The translations under genes were made by a program, and so were the position numbers. Positions 1 to 10,253 of a DNA stretch of 64,000 bases are shown piece after piece. Every line of letters starts with the position of its first letter. Positions within the stretch are counted from its first letter, which is position 1. Under the pieces are notes generated by a model. It saw nothing but the letters and a program-made list of their open reading frames with translations. It had not been told where the DNA came from and ran no database searches. Source of the DNA: Echinicola strongylocentroti (GTDB taxonomy: Bacteria; Bacteroidota; Bacteroidia; Cytophagales; Cyclobacteriaceae); assembly GCF_003260975.1 (NCBI RefSeq), contig NZ_CP030041.1, forward strand, positions 3,847,501 to 3,911,500, read 5' to 3'.

Positions 1-2185
<2,185 letters not shown>

Positions 2186-2278
2186 TGGTTGTATTATCTT
2201 TGGTAATGTCGAAAGACCAAAAAAGAACAAGAGCGAATAATCAGATGATATTGTGTGTTCCCTTAGGGAAGCACGAAG

Positions 2279-2392
2279 ATCTTAGGGTGGTACGGCACGG
2301 GGGATCCACCTCTTCCCATCCCGAACAGAGAAGTTAAGCCCTGTCGCGCCGATGGTACTGGGGTTACACCCGGGAGAGTAGGTCGCCGCCCG
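2279..2392 (+). rRNA. rrf: 5S ribosomal RNA
   Basis: About 114 bases with the standard 5S features: the CCCATCCCGAACAGAGAAG loop B/helix III segment, the GCGCCGATGGTACTG segment and the closing GGGAGAGTAGGTCGCCGCC. The two ends pair to form helix I. It lies about 95 bases downstream of the 23S gene and immediately before a strong terminator, as expected for the last gene of an rrn operon. Ends are approximate to a few bases. Confidence 0.97.
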
Positions 2393-2403
2393 CTTTTATT
2401 GAC

Positions 2404-2440
2404 AAGGCCCTCCGCACATGCGGAGGGCCTTTTCTTTTTT
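2404..2440 (+). terminator. Rho-independent terminator of the rRNA operon
   Basis: The arms AAGGCCCTCCGCA (2404-2416) and TGCGGAGGGCCTT (2419-2431) are perfect complements and are followed by a T-rich tract (2430-2440). It sits 12 bases after the 5S gene. Confidence 0.95.
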
Positions 2441-3074
2441 ATGCCACCACACGGCTCCCCGAAGTAACAGGCCAAACGGAAAGGGGATCAAACCATGTTT
2501 CTGTGGTGGACAATTTTCGATGCGCTTTCTTGAAATTTATTCCCTAATAATTATTGGGACAAGGCGCTGTTGGTATGTATTGGGTTTTAGCGTGAATTTA
2601 TAAGCAGTAGGAAGGTGATTGCTGCTAAAACAATAGGATTGTTTTTGATGTTTACCATGGGCGTTGCCCATGGCTATGGTTGTCATGCCCTTTCAGGGCT
2701 TTTGTTATACAAATTGGCTTTTCCATTTAAAGAAAATCTGATTATAGGCTTTATTACCGGTAGGTTTTATTTCTCACGGAACGCCCAGAATGAAGCAAGG
2801 CTTTTCTGGGATTTCCAAGTTTTCTGTGGGCACCTATTTAATTTTCCTGTGATTACTGGTATCATTGCGGGTAATCATAAAAGAAAAGAATCAGCGCAAA
2901 CCATAATCATCTGCGTCATCAGCGTTCTATTATAACCAAATACCATCCCCCGACTTTTCTGCTTTATCCCAAATAGGGCTTAATTCCCCATTTAATAATG
3001 GGGTAATTGACTAGATTCAAACCATTCTTATAACTTTCTTTTTATTAAAAAGGTATTTGAATTAAATTAACTGC
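2441..3074. other. Intergenic region after the rrn operon; includes one dispersed repeat copy
   Basis: 634 bases without a convincing gene. An open frame at 2615-2935 (+) has no family resemblance, and its central part is the dispersed repeat annotated at 2760-2844, which also occurs at 53912-54004. The last 80 bases before the SDR gene are AT-rich and probably hold its promoter, but I see no clean TAnnTTTG box. Confidence 0.6.
2760..2844. repeat. Dispersed intergenic repeat, copy 1
   Basis: About 85 bases beginning GTAGGTTTTATTTCTCAC and ending CACCTATTTAATT, with ACGCCCAGAATGAA in the middle. The same blocks in the same order occur at 53912-54004, about 51 kb away. The blocks are separated by small indels, so it is an old non-coding repeat and not a recent duplication. 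Confidence 0.75.
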
Positions 3075-3830
3075 ATGAATCAAATAGCTTTAATTACAGG
3101 AGCGACCTCAGGTATCGGTAAGGAGTGTGCCATTGCTTTGGCCAAGTCGGGCTATGATATTATCGCCACTGGTAGAAGAGAAGAAAGACTTAAGGAACTG
3201 AAAAGTGAGCTGTCACCACAAATCGACTATACCTATCTGGTTTTTGATGTGCGGGATAAAGCTGCCGTAGATGCTGCCATCGATAGCCTCCCCAAACGTT
3301 GGTCGGATATAGATGTATTGATCAATAATGCAGGAAATGCGCATGGGCTGGATCCGATCCACGAGGGGGATACTGCTGATTGGGATGCGATGATGGACAT
3401 TAACGTCAAAGGGTTGCTGTATGTCTCTAAGAAGATCATGCCGACCATGATTGCCAAAGAGTCAGGTCATATCGTTAATATCGGTTCTATCGCCGCCAAA
3501 GAGGTCTATCCTAATGGCAACGTTTATTGCGCCTCCAAGCATGCCGTGGATGCCATCACAAAGGGAATGCGGCTGGACTTGACCAAGTATAATATACGTG
3601 TAACTGGCGTTCATCCAGGTTTGGTAGAGACTGAATTTTCCCTGGTCAGATTCAAGGGTGATGAAGAAAGGGCCAAGCATGTTTATGAGGGATTTGAGCC
3701 TCTGAAACCACAAGATATTGCCGATATCGTCCACTTTGCAGTCACTAGACCCGCACATGTGGTCATGACAGACATTACTGTTTTGGCAGGTAAGCAGGCC
3801 AATAGCAACACCGTTTATAAAGACCAATAA
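3075..3830 (+). CDS. SDR-family NAD(P)-dependent oxidoreductase, YdfG-like
   Basis: A 251-residue classical short-chain dehydrogenase. Visible motifs are the nucleotide-binding TGATSGIG (8-15), NNAG (84-87), and the catalytic Ser138, Tyr151 and Lys155 in YCASK. The C-terminal third, with the VRFKGDEERA segment and a following PAHV, resembles E. coli YdfG, which oxidises L-allo-threonine and other 3-hydroxy acids and reduces malonic semialdehyde. YdfG-type activity is therefore a family-level inference. It is cytoplasmic with no signal peptide. The stop codon overlaps the next ATG by one base (taATG at 3828-3832), so translation is probably coupled to the VanX-like lipoprotein gene downstream, an unusual pairing with no obvious metabolic link. 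Confidence 0.9.
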   Translation: MNQIALITGATSGIGKECAIALAKSGYDIIATGRREERLKELKSELSPQIDYTYLVFDVRDKAAVDAAIDSLPKRWSDIDVLINNAGNAHGLDPIHEGDTADWDAMMDINVKGLLYVSKKIMPTMIAKESGHIVNIGSIAAKEVYPNGNVYCASKHAVDAITKGMRLDLTKYNIRVTGVHPGLVETEFSLVRFKGDEERAKHVYEGFEPLKPQDIADIVHFAVTRPAHVVMTDITVLAGKQANSNTVYKDQ

Positions 3831-4606
3831 TGATGCGGAATCACCTAATTGTCTTACTGGTATCTGTATGTCTTGGATGTAATGGGGGAAAGAATAGTCA
3901 ATCCCAGCTTGCCTTTGATACGTCTGTAGAAAAATCACTTAACATAGATTCTGCGGAGCAAAGCCAAGTAGCTTCGCCCCTCCGTGATTCCATTGGCCCA
4001 CTAGAAAAGGGGCTTATAGCTGCTGGGCTTGAAAATGTTAAATCCCACCTTCCTGAAATATACGTAGAGCTGAAATACAGCACAACAGAAAATTTTTTCG
4101 GAAAGGATGTGTATGGCCAATTGGTCAATTGTTACTTGCAGCCAGAAGTGATCCAAATGCTCAAAGAGGCATTAAAGAATTTGCAGGAAGTAAACCCGGA
4201 TTTGACATTTCTTATATATGATGGAGTCCGTCCAAGATCTGTACAACAAATCCTATGGGACGACCTTGATAAACCTGATAGCATTAAACCCTTATACGTG
4301 GCCAATCCGCAACGAGGCAGCCTTCATAATTATGGGGTAGCGGTGGACCTGACATTGGCCAACCGCTCTACTGGTAAGCCTTTGGATATGGGGACGCACT
4401 ATGATTATTTTGGTTACCCTGCTTATCCCGATCGTGAAGATGAGATGCTGGCAGCAGGTAAGATCACTGCCCTGCAAGTCAAAAACAGAAAGATCCTTAG
4501 AGCGGCCATGAAGAAAGCAGGATTTACTGAAATCGGATCCGAATGGTGGCATTTTAATGCCTTTAGCCTCCGACAAGCTAAAGAACGCTATGAAATTGTA
4601 GAATAG
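3830..4606 (+). CDS. M15-family D-Ala-D-Ala dipeptidase, VanX-like lipoprotein
   Basis: 258 residues. The N-terminus is a lipoprotein signal with Cys17 in LGC. The zinc-peptidase motifs of family M15 subfamily D are complete: SLHNYGVAVD (Ser164, His166, Asp173) and EWWHF (Glu238, His241), with the catalytic Arg region at GVRPRS (about 132-137). Such enzymes hydrolyse D-alanyl-D-alanine. No vanH, vanA or vanRS-like gene is nearby, so a role in turnover or salvage of peptidoglycan dipeptide in the periplasm is more likely than glycopeptide resistance. It overlaps the SDR gene by one base and is followed 32 bases later by a ThuA-like gene; the three probably form one transcript. Confidence 0.9.
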   Translation: MMRNHLIVLLVSVCLGCNGGKNSQSQLAFDTSVEKSLNIDSAEQSQVASPLRDSIGPLEKGLIAAGLENVKSHLPEIYVELKYSTTENFFGKDVYGQLVNCYLQPEVIQMLKEALKNLQEVNPDLTFLIYDGVRPRSVQQILWDDLDKPDSIKPLYVANPQRGSLHNYGVAVDLTLANRSTGKPLDMGTHYDYFGYPAYPDREDEMLAAGKITALQVKNRKILRAAMKKAGFTEIGSEWWHFNAFSLRQAKERYEIVE

Positions 4607-4638
4607 TCAACAATAACTTTAAACCTAAATAAATTTCT

Positions 4639-5415
4639 ATGAATCAATTTAAATGGAAGTCGATGCTATTCGGCTCCTTTTTGCTAATCACCTCCCTGCT
4701 GTTTGCAGGTCAGTCATTTGCTCAGCGCGGTCAATTCAAAGCTCTCATCTTCAGCAAGACCCAAGGGTTTAGGCATCAATCCATACCCAATGCCGTAAAA
4801 GGCTTGAAGGATATGGCCAAGACCCGTTTGTTTAGCGTCTATGCCACAGAAGATGCTAGTGTGTTTAATGACAAAGCATTGAAGAATTATGATGTTATTA
4901 TTTTGGCAAGCACGACAGGAGATATTCTATCCGATGATCAAAAAGAGGCATTTAAGCGCTTTGTGCAAAGTGGAAAAGGAGTGGTAGGTATCCATAGTGC
5001 CACAGATACAGAATATAATTGGGAGTGGTACACCAAATTGATCGGTGGACAATTTATGCACCACCCTTCGCAACAAAGCGCCAGACTAAATGTAGTGGAC
5101 AGAGACCATCCTGCCACCTACCACCTAAATGAAAAGTGGCTTTGGACAGATGAGTGGTATGCTTTTAAAAACTTCAATGAAAATGTCCACATACTTATTC
5201 AGTTGGATGAGACATCTTATGATCCTGGCTCCAAGGATGGGGAATCAATGGGGATGGGAGAAGTACATCCGATGTCTTGGTACCATGAATATGATGGTGG
5301 GAGGGTGTTTTATACAGCCTTAGGCCATGTGGATTCGGCTTATGAAAATGATGATTTTATGGATCATCTTTATGGAGGAATCTGGTGGGCAGCCACAGGT
5401 TACCCTATTCAGTGA
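4639..5415 (+). CDS. Secreted ThuA-domain protein
   Basis: 258 residues: a signal peptide with cleavage likely after SFA-Q (about residue 28), then a ThuA-like fold related to class I glutamine amidotransferases. Typical ThuA features are ALIFSKTQGFRHQSIP near the start of the domain, GVVGIHSATDT in the middle, and a C-terminal HPMSWYHEYDGGRVFYTALG segment. ThuA domains are associated with trehalose utilisation and 3-keto-sugar metabolism in other bacteria, and in Bacteroidota they are often secreted. The substrate cannot be read from sequence. The gene ends 4 bases before the convergent esterase gene with no visible terminator between them. Confidence 0.88.
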   Translation: MNQFKWKSMLFGSFLLITSLLFAGQSFAQRGQFKALIFSKTQGFRHQSIPNAVKGLKDMAKTRLFSVYATEDASVFNDKALKNYDVIILASTTGDILSDDQKEAFKRFVQSGKGVVGIHSATDTEYNWEWYTKLIGGQFMHHPSQQSARLNVVDRDHPATYHLNEKWLWTDEWYAFKNFNENVHILIQLDETSYDPGSKDGESMGMGEVHPMSWYHEYDGGRVFYTALGHVDSAYENDDFMDHLYGGIWWAATGYPIQ

Positions 5416-5419
5416 TTAG

Positions 5420-6073
5420 TTAATAGCTCTCTGCGCGATGAACGATCTTTTGCAGTGGTACCTCATATATGTCATGACCTCCGCTGTAATGGATCGTTTC
5501 TTTTTTTATGTTCATCTGCGAAAGGATCTTTGCTTGCTCGAGCTTTCGGTCATCAGTCAGAAACTCATCGCTATCACCCTCCACAGACCAAACTTTAGTT
5601 TCTGACAATTTTGATGAAACCATACCAAAATCCATATCGTGAGCAAACCCACCTCCCCAAAGAATCAAGCTTTTTATGGGATAGGAAAGTTGTGCGGCCC
5701 ACCGAGTGGCAGTAGCGCAGCCCTGCGAAAAACCCAAAATGTGAACCGACGGAAGATCGGTGAATCGTTCTAAATTCCTGGCCAGTACCTGGTTTAAAAA
5801 ACGATGATTGTTGGCAATGGCATTTTTCCTTTCATGTTTGGTCATCCAGTTAGCACCTACTCGACCAGAATAGCCTTTTAAATAACCGTGGTTTTGCGCT
5901 TCTGGGGCAATAAAAAGGCGCTTTTCGTTGAATTGATTTTTGAATTTCCTAAGGAAATAAGGTGCCAATTGACCGTATCCATGTAAGAGTATCCAAAGGT
6001 TCTTTTCCTCTCCCAAGGGCAATTGGGAGGTTGCGTATGCGCCGATGGATTCATAAGATACATGTTGGTACAT
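5420..6073 (-). CDS. Alpha/beta hydrolase, carboxylesterase/phospholipase type
   Basis: 217 residues of the small esterase (PF02230-like) group. The oxyanion HG is at 31-32 in LLHGYGQ, the nucleophile elbow is GFSQG (Ser116), the acid is probably Asp167 or Asp169 in GDSDEF, and the catalytic His is His200 in SGGHD. No signal peptide is seen, so it is probably cytoplasmic. It lies 6 bases downstream of the cytidine deaminase gene on the same strand and is likely co-transcribed with it. The natural ester substrate is unknown. Confidence 0.87.
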   Translation of the reverse strand: MYQHVSYESIGAYATSQLPLGEEKNLWILLHGYGQLAPYFLRKFKNQFNEKRLFIAPEAQNHGYLKGYSGRVGANWMTKHERKNAIANNHRFLNQVLARNLERFTDLPSVHILGFSQGCATATRWAAQLSYPIKSLILWGGGFAHDMDFGMVSSKLSETKVWSVEGDSDEFLTDDRKLEQAKILSQMNIKKETIHYSGGHDIYEVPLQKIVHRAESY

Positions 6074-6079
6074 GGTGAT

Positions 6080-6562
6080 TTAGCTGGTTAGATCATCAAA
6101 CTTGAACGGAAGCAATTGGCTTATATTTTCTGCCTTGAGGATATTTCCTTCCGGTGTGAGCATTAGAATTTCTATGGCTTGGTCAAATTTAAGCTCATAC
6201 TCATTAATGGTTTGGCGACACAGCCCACATGGGGAGACCGTAGCATAATTTGACTCTTGGCTTCGCTTGGCCACAATCATGATTTTCAAAGGTTTTACCT
6301 TCGGGAAATTGGCGTTGGCATATCCCAAAAGTGTCCTCTCTGCACAAACGCCGACAGGAAATGAGGCATTTTCTTGGTTATTTGCGGTCAGGATCTGTCC
6401 GTCTTCCAATAACAATGCCGCGCCTACATTGAAATTGGAGTACGGGGCATAGGCATTTTCCAAGGCTTTTTTTGCCTTATCCAACAGCTCCACTTCCTGT
6501 TCGGTGAGCTCACTCATTTCCAGTAAATCCAATACTACTTTCTGTTCAATTCTTTTTCCCAT
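6080..6562 (-). CDS. cdd: Cytidine deaminase
   Basis: 160 residues. Zinc and catalytic motifs are CAE (Cys73, Glu75) and PCGLC (Cys112, Cys115), so zinc has three cysteine ligands as in homotetrameric cytidine deaminases. Glu75 is the proton shuttle. It deaminates cytidine and deoxycytidine to the uridine forms in pyrimidine salvage. The length is normal for the tetrameric type with a short N-terminal extension of about 25 residues. First gene of a probable two-gene transcript with the esterase. Confidence 0.95.
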   Translation of the reverse strand: MGKRIEQKVVLDLLEMSELTEQEVELLDKAKKALENAYAPYSNFNVGAALLLEDGQILTANNQENASFPVGVCAERTLLGYANANFPKVKPLKIMIVAKRSQESNYATVSPCGLCRQTINEYELKFDQAIEILMLTPEGNILKAENISQLLPFKFDDLTS

Positions 6563-6954
6563 TAAATGGATGTTTAGTGTGAGAGCTGAAAAGCAATTTA
6601 ACAGCTTTTTATGAAAGCTAAATACACAAAGACTTCCAAAGGTATTTATTTCTCGCCAAATCCGCTGTGACCACAGAATTGAATCAGGGCAAATGCATTA
6701 GGAATCGTTATGAGGTTAATATGTAAAGCAGATAAAAGTGCCAGCGGTACGGGTGGTACCTGACCTACACGGAAATTGTTTGCCATCAATATACTAAATG
6801 CGTTTGGGCTAGAGCGGAATAAGCCATAGCTGCGGATTTACACTTTTATTTAAAACGTCGTATACTTTGCCATTCAAGACTAATTTCCACTAAAATATTT
6901 TAAGGTCAAAGATTAAATGTCCATCTTCATATAACCCAAAGTGATAAAATCGAG
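6563..6954. other. Intergenic region with a REP-like fragment
   Basis: 392 bases between the divergent cdd and saccharopine-dehydrogenase-like genes. The middle contains AGTGCCAGCGGTACG (6737-6751) followed by a diverged copy of a sequence also found at 36363-36430, ending ATGCGTTTG. No open frame of note. The promoters of both flanking genes must lie here, but I see no unambiguous consensus box. Confidence 0.6.
6737..6818. repeat. REP-like dispersed element, diverged copy
   Basis: It starts with AGTGCCAGCGGTACG, in which GTGCC and GGTAC can pair around AGC, and continues through CCTACACGG to AAATGCGTTTG. The same order of blocks occurs at 36363-36430 in better-preserved form. I infer a non-coding palindromic dispersed repeat. 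Confidence 0.55.
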
Positions 6955-8298
6955 ATGAAGACTATATTGATCATCGGAGCTGGCAAATCCTCCAAGGTGC
7001 TGGTGGATTTCTTGCTGAAGGATTCCCAAGCCAAGGACCGGAAACTGATTCTTGCCGATGTGGACGTGCAAGAGGCTGAAGAGAAGCTTGGTGGTCACCC
7101 TGCCGGAACAGCTACGGGCATAGATATTCATGACAGCAAAAGGCTCGGAGCGCTTGTCAAGGAAGCAGACCTTGTGGTTTCCATGGTGCCTGCGTTTTTG
7201 CATCCTTTGGTGGCCAAGGTAAGTCTAAAGGAAGGAAAACATTTTTTCTCGGCCTCTTATGAATCCCCCGAAATGAGCGCCTTGGCTGGAGAAATCAAAC
7301 AGAAAGGACTGTTTTTCTTAAATGAATGTGGCTTGGATCCGGGGATTGACCACATGTCGGCCATGAAGTTGATCGATGCCGAAAAGGAAGAGGGACATGA
7401 TATCGTCCTTTTCAAGTCCTACTGTGGCGGATTGCTCTCGCCAGAAAGTGAATCGGATAATCCCTGGAAGTATAAGTTCACCTGGAATCCTAGAAATGTA
7501 GTCCTGGCAGGACAAAGCACCTCCCGATTTATCAGAAATGGCCGCTACAAATTCATCCCGTACCATATGCTGTTCAGGCGGACTGACCTGGTTACCTTTA
7601 AGGAGGTAGGTGATTTTGATGGATATGCCAATAGGGATTCCCTTGGTTATAGAAAAGTATATGGATTGGAAGGAATACCGACGATCATCCGTGGTACTTT
7701 ACGGCGCGCTGGCTTCTGTAAAAGTTGGGATGTTTTGGTGCAACTGGGGATGACAGATGACTCGTTTGAAATGGACTTGCCACAGGATTTTACTTTGCGC
7801 ATGTTTACCAATTCCTTTTTGCCTTATGACCCAGTCCACCGGGTAGAAGAAAAGATCATACGATTGTTGCCTTGGGTGGACTCGATGATCGTGGAAAAGT
7901 TAGCTTGGCTGGGGCTGTTTGAAGATGCTCCATTGCCTGCATTTAAAGGAAGTCCAGCTAAAATCCTACAATTGATTTTGGAGGAAAGGTGGAAGCTGTC
8001 CCCAGCGGATAAAGACATGGTCGTGATGCAACATCAGTTAGAATCCGTAGCTGTAGGAGGAGTAAGGAAAAAGATTGTTTCCAGTATGATCGTCCATGGA
8101 GAAAGCCACGAATACACCGCCATGGCCAAGACGGTTGGTCTTTCATTGGCGGCAGCTGTTGATTTGTTTTTAGAAGGAAGAATAAAGGCGACAGGTTTGT
8201 ATTTGCCCACTAACAAAGAAATTTACCTTCCTATTCTGGACGTGTTGGCAAAGAATGGGATTCATTTTGAGGAGGAGCTTATCCCTTTAGAAGATTAG
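6955..8298 (+). CDS. Saccharopine dehydrogenase family protein
   Basis: 447 residues with an N-terminal Rossmann nucleotide-binding motif (IIGAGKSSK, 7-15) and the long C-terminal domain typical of the Lys9/saccharopine dehydrogenase family. In that family the reaction is NAD(P)-dependent interconversion of saccharopine with glutamate and aminoadipate semialdehyde, in the cytoplasm. A lysine-degradation role is plausible, but no other lysine catabolism gene is adjacent. The 3' end overlaps the convergent trmN6 gene by 12 bases (8287-8298). Confidence 0.88.
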   Translation: MKTILIIGAGKSSKVLVDFLLKDSQAKDRKLILADVDVQEAEEKLGGHPAGTATGIDIHDSKRLGALVKEADLVVSMVPAFLHPLVAKVSLKEGKHFFSASYESPEMSALAGEIKQKGLFFLNECGLDPGIDHMSAMKLIDAEKEEGHDIVLFKSYCGGLLSPESESDNPWKYKFTWNPRNVVLAGQSTSRFIRNGRYKFIPYHMLFRRTDLVTFKEVGDFDGYANRDSLGYRKVYGLEGIPTIIRGTLRRAGFCKSWDVLVQLGMTDDSFEMDLPQDFTLRMFTNSFLPYDPVHRVEEKIIRLLPWVDSMIVEKLAWLGLFEDAPLPAFKGSPAKILQLILEERWKLSPADKDMVVMQHQLESVAVGGVRKKIVSSMIVHGESHEYTAMAKTVGLSLAAAVDLFLEGRIKATGLYLPTNKEIYLPILDVLAKNGIHFEEELIPLED

Positions 8299-9006
8299 CA
8301 AGAAGTCTTTGAGTAAATATTGGTATTGTTCCGAATAGGTGAAATCCTCGTTTTTGATGCAAATGGTTTTGGAAATTGGCTGATCAGTGGTGGTAAAGGA
8401 ATAAGCGCAGAGGTGGCGGAGGACTTTGGTGGATGGGCGGTCCCTTAGCTCATGCCAAGCATGACAATGTAGCCCAAAAAAACGTGCGATTTTGTCCAAT
8501 TCTTTCATTTGTTGGGGAGGTAAGATCACCCAGAAGCTGCCCGATTCGGTATCCAGTAATTTTACCACACCTTTTATCAAATCCCCAAAAGGGAGTTCGT
8601 CATTATGCAGTGCCAAATTCCGTTGTGCATTGTGGGATTTGTTATGCTTGGGAAAATAGGGCGGATTGCTGACGATCAGAGAGAATTTTTCTGACGTATC
8701 TTTTACAAAATCCTGAAAACGCATTTGAGAGATGGCGATGCGGTCGCACCAAGGGCTTTTGAGTACGTTGTCCTGAGCTTGCTGGGCGGCAGGAGGATCT
8801 ACTTCAATACCTTGGATCATGGCTTTTTCATACCGTTGTGCGAGCATTAGCGAAATCACGCCAGTACCTGCTCCAATGTCCAATATATTGGTCGGTTGGG
8901 CCTGGTCCGTCAAGGCGCCAAGTAGGACAGCGTCTGTACTTACCTTCATGGCGCAATTTTCCTGGTGAACGGTAAACTGCTTAAATCTGAAGTAGGTGTT
9001 GGGCAT
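8287..9006 (-). CDS. trmN6: tRNA1(Val) adenine-37 N6-methyltransferase family protein
   Basis: 239 residues with a class I SAM-binding fold: DIGAGTG (43-49) for cofactor and NPPYF (114-118), the signature of N6-adenine methyltransferases. N-terminal YFRFKQFTVHQ and the downstream KVSTDAVLLG are characteristic of the YfiC/TrmN6 family, which methylates A37 of tRNA-Val in E. coli. The gene overlaps the convergent upstream neighbour at its 3' end. No close operon partner. Confidence 0.9.
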   Translation of the reverse strand: MPNTYFRFKQFTVHQENCAMKVSTDAVLLGALTDQAQPTNILDIGAGTGVISLMLAQRYEKAMIQGIEVDPPAAQQAQDNVLKSPWCDRIAISQMRFQDFVKDTSEKFSLIVSNPPYFPKHNKSHNAQRNLALHNDELPFGDLIKGVVKLLDTESGSFWVILPPQQMKELDKIARFFGLHCHAWHELRDRPSTKVLRHLCAYSFTTTDQPISKTICIKNEDFTYSEQYQYLLKDFLLIF

Positions 9007-9082
9007 GTGGATAAATGATTGATCGCCATTTTACGATTCAGTCAATGTGTTGCCACGTGAAATGGCTTAGGCTGATTGTGTG

Positions 9083-9541
9083 CTAGTGGCTCGTTCCTTT
9101 TTCATAAGCTTCATCTATGAGAAGTTTGGAAGACTCGGCTGCATTTACAGCCAGTTTGTCACAGCGTTCGTTTTCAGGGTGGCCAGCGTGTCCTTTGACC
9201 CATTGGAACTGGGGCTTATATTTGTTGTGCAGCGGGATGTAGCGCTTCCAGAGATCGACGTTTTTTTTGTCTTTGAATGCTTTTTTCTGCCAGCTCCAAA
9301 TCCAACCTTTGGTGATGGCATCTACCACATATTTGCTGTCAGAGTATACCTTGACAGGTATGCCGTCGACTTTTATTGCTTCCAGTCCTTTGATCACAGC
9401 CAAAAGCTCCATTCTGTTATTGGTGGTCATTCTGAAGCCCTCGGAAAGCTCTTTTTCATGCTGCCGATACTTCAAAATAGTTCCGTAACCCCCGTTGCCA
9501 GGGTTCCCTTTGGCTGCGCCATCTGTATAAATCAAAATCAT
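9083..9541 (-). CDS. rnhA: Ribonuclease HI
   Basis: 152 residues, standard length for RNase HI. The catalytic DEDD carboxylates are Asp7 (YTDGAAKGNPG), Glu45 (NNRMELLAV), Asp68 (YSDSKYV) and Asp128 (ERCDKLA), with the assisting His118 in VKGHAGH. It removes RNA from RNA-DNA hybrids. A TACTTTTG box lies so close upstream that the predicted transcript has a leader of one base; see the promoter entry. marC lies upstream on the same strand but is separated by a terminator. Confidence 0.96.
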   Translation of the reverse strand: MILIYTDGAAKGNPGNGGYGTILKYRQHEKELSEGFRMTTNNRMELLAVIKGLEAIKVDGIPVKVYSDSKYVVDAITKGWIWSWQKKAFKDKKNVDLWKRYIPLHNKYKPQFQWVKGHAGHPENERCDKLAVNAAESSKLLIDEAYEKGTSH

Positions 9542-9545
9542 GCTT

Positions 9546-9553
9546 CAAAAGTA
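9546..9553 (-). promoter_or_regulatory. Predicted -7 box of rnhA (near-leaderless)
   Basis: On the minus strand this reads TACTTTTG, a perfect match to the Bacteroidota TAnnTTTG box. With the final G at -4, the start site would be 9542, one base before the ATG at 9541. No clear TTTG -33 element is present because the upstream positions are taken by the marC terminator. Confidence 0.55.
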
Positions 9554-9585
9554 AAAAAAATGTCAGCCATTTCTAGCTGACATTT
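9553..9585 (-). terminator. Rho-independent terminator of marC
   Basis: On the minus strand, 10-bp arms AAATGTCAGC and GCTGACATTT (9576-9585 and 9558-9567) enclose an 8-base loop and run into a T tract. It falls between the marC stop and the rnhA promoter and separates the two units. Confidence 0.85.
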
Positions 9586-9617
9586 AAAATGTAACACCAT
9601 GTATTTATTCTCAACAA

Positions 9618-10196
9618 TTAGAAATGGTCAAATATATTGGTCTTGAAAATTTTGATTGCAATTGACAGCAAGATGATTCCAAAAATCCTTCGGAGGACAT
9701 CCAGTCCCGTTTTGCCAAGTTTTTTTTCTAACCAAGTAGTGCTTTTCAGGACGATATAAACCACCACCAAATTGATCAATATTCCAATTGCAATATTGAT
9801 CTGGGAAAACTCCGCTTTAAGCGTTAAGATCGTGGTCATCGTCCCTGCACCAGCTATCAGCGGGAAGGCGATCGGAACGATCGATGTGCTGGAGGCATCT
9901 GCTTCTGGGTCAGGCTTGAAAATTTCTACCCCAAGGATCATTTCTGCCCCAAGAGCAAATATGATCAAGGCACCCGCAATGGCAAAGTCAGCCACTCCTA
10001 TCCCAAATAGGTTAAGGATATTTTTTCCTAGCAGAAGGAATAGCACCATAAGGATGCCGGCCACAATCGTGGCTTTCTCTGACTGAATATGCCCCGCCTT
10101 ACGACGCAAATTGATAATGATGGGAATCGATCCCAAGATGTCGATTACTGAAAACAAGATCAGTGAGACGGAAATAATTTCTTTGAAATCAAACAT
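9618..10196 (-). CDS. MarC family integral membrane protein
   Basis: 192 residues with about six hydrophobic helices and the MarC/UPF0056 hallmarks: an early ISVSLILFSVIDILGSIPI helix, the loop GAEMILGVEIFKPDPEADAS, and FPLIAGAGTMTTIL. The family sits in the inner membrane; its transport or signalling function is not established, and the early link to multiple antibiotic resistance was not upheld. Single-gene unit with its own terminator. Confidence 0.9.
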   Translation of the reverse strand: MFDFKEIISVSLILFSVIDILGSIPIIINLRRKAGHIQSEKATIVAGILMVLFLLLGKNILNLFGIGVADFAIAGALIIFALGAEMILGVEIFKPDPEADASSTSIVPIAFPLIAGAGTMTTILTLKAEFSQINIAIGILINLVVVYIVLKSTTWLEKKLGKTGLDVLRRIFGIILLSIAIKIFKTNIFDHF

Positions 10197-10253
10197 TACC
10201 TAAATTTTTGCGCGAATGTAGAAATTAAGTTTTGAATAATTTCAATTTTAGGG

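Noticed and set aside
2615..2935. Possible 106-residue protein
   Set aside because: No family resemblance, and its centre is a dispersed non-coding repeat also found at 53912-54004.
3830..4606. Vancomycin resistance gene
   Set aside because: The VanX-like peptidase lacks vanH, vanA or regulatory partners and is a lipoprotein; a cell-wall dipeptide role is more likely.
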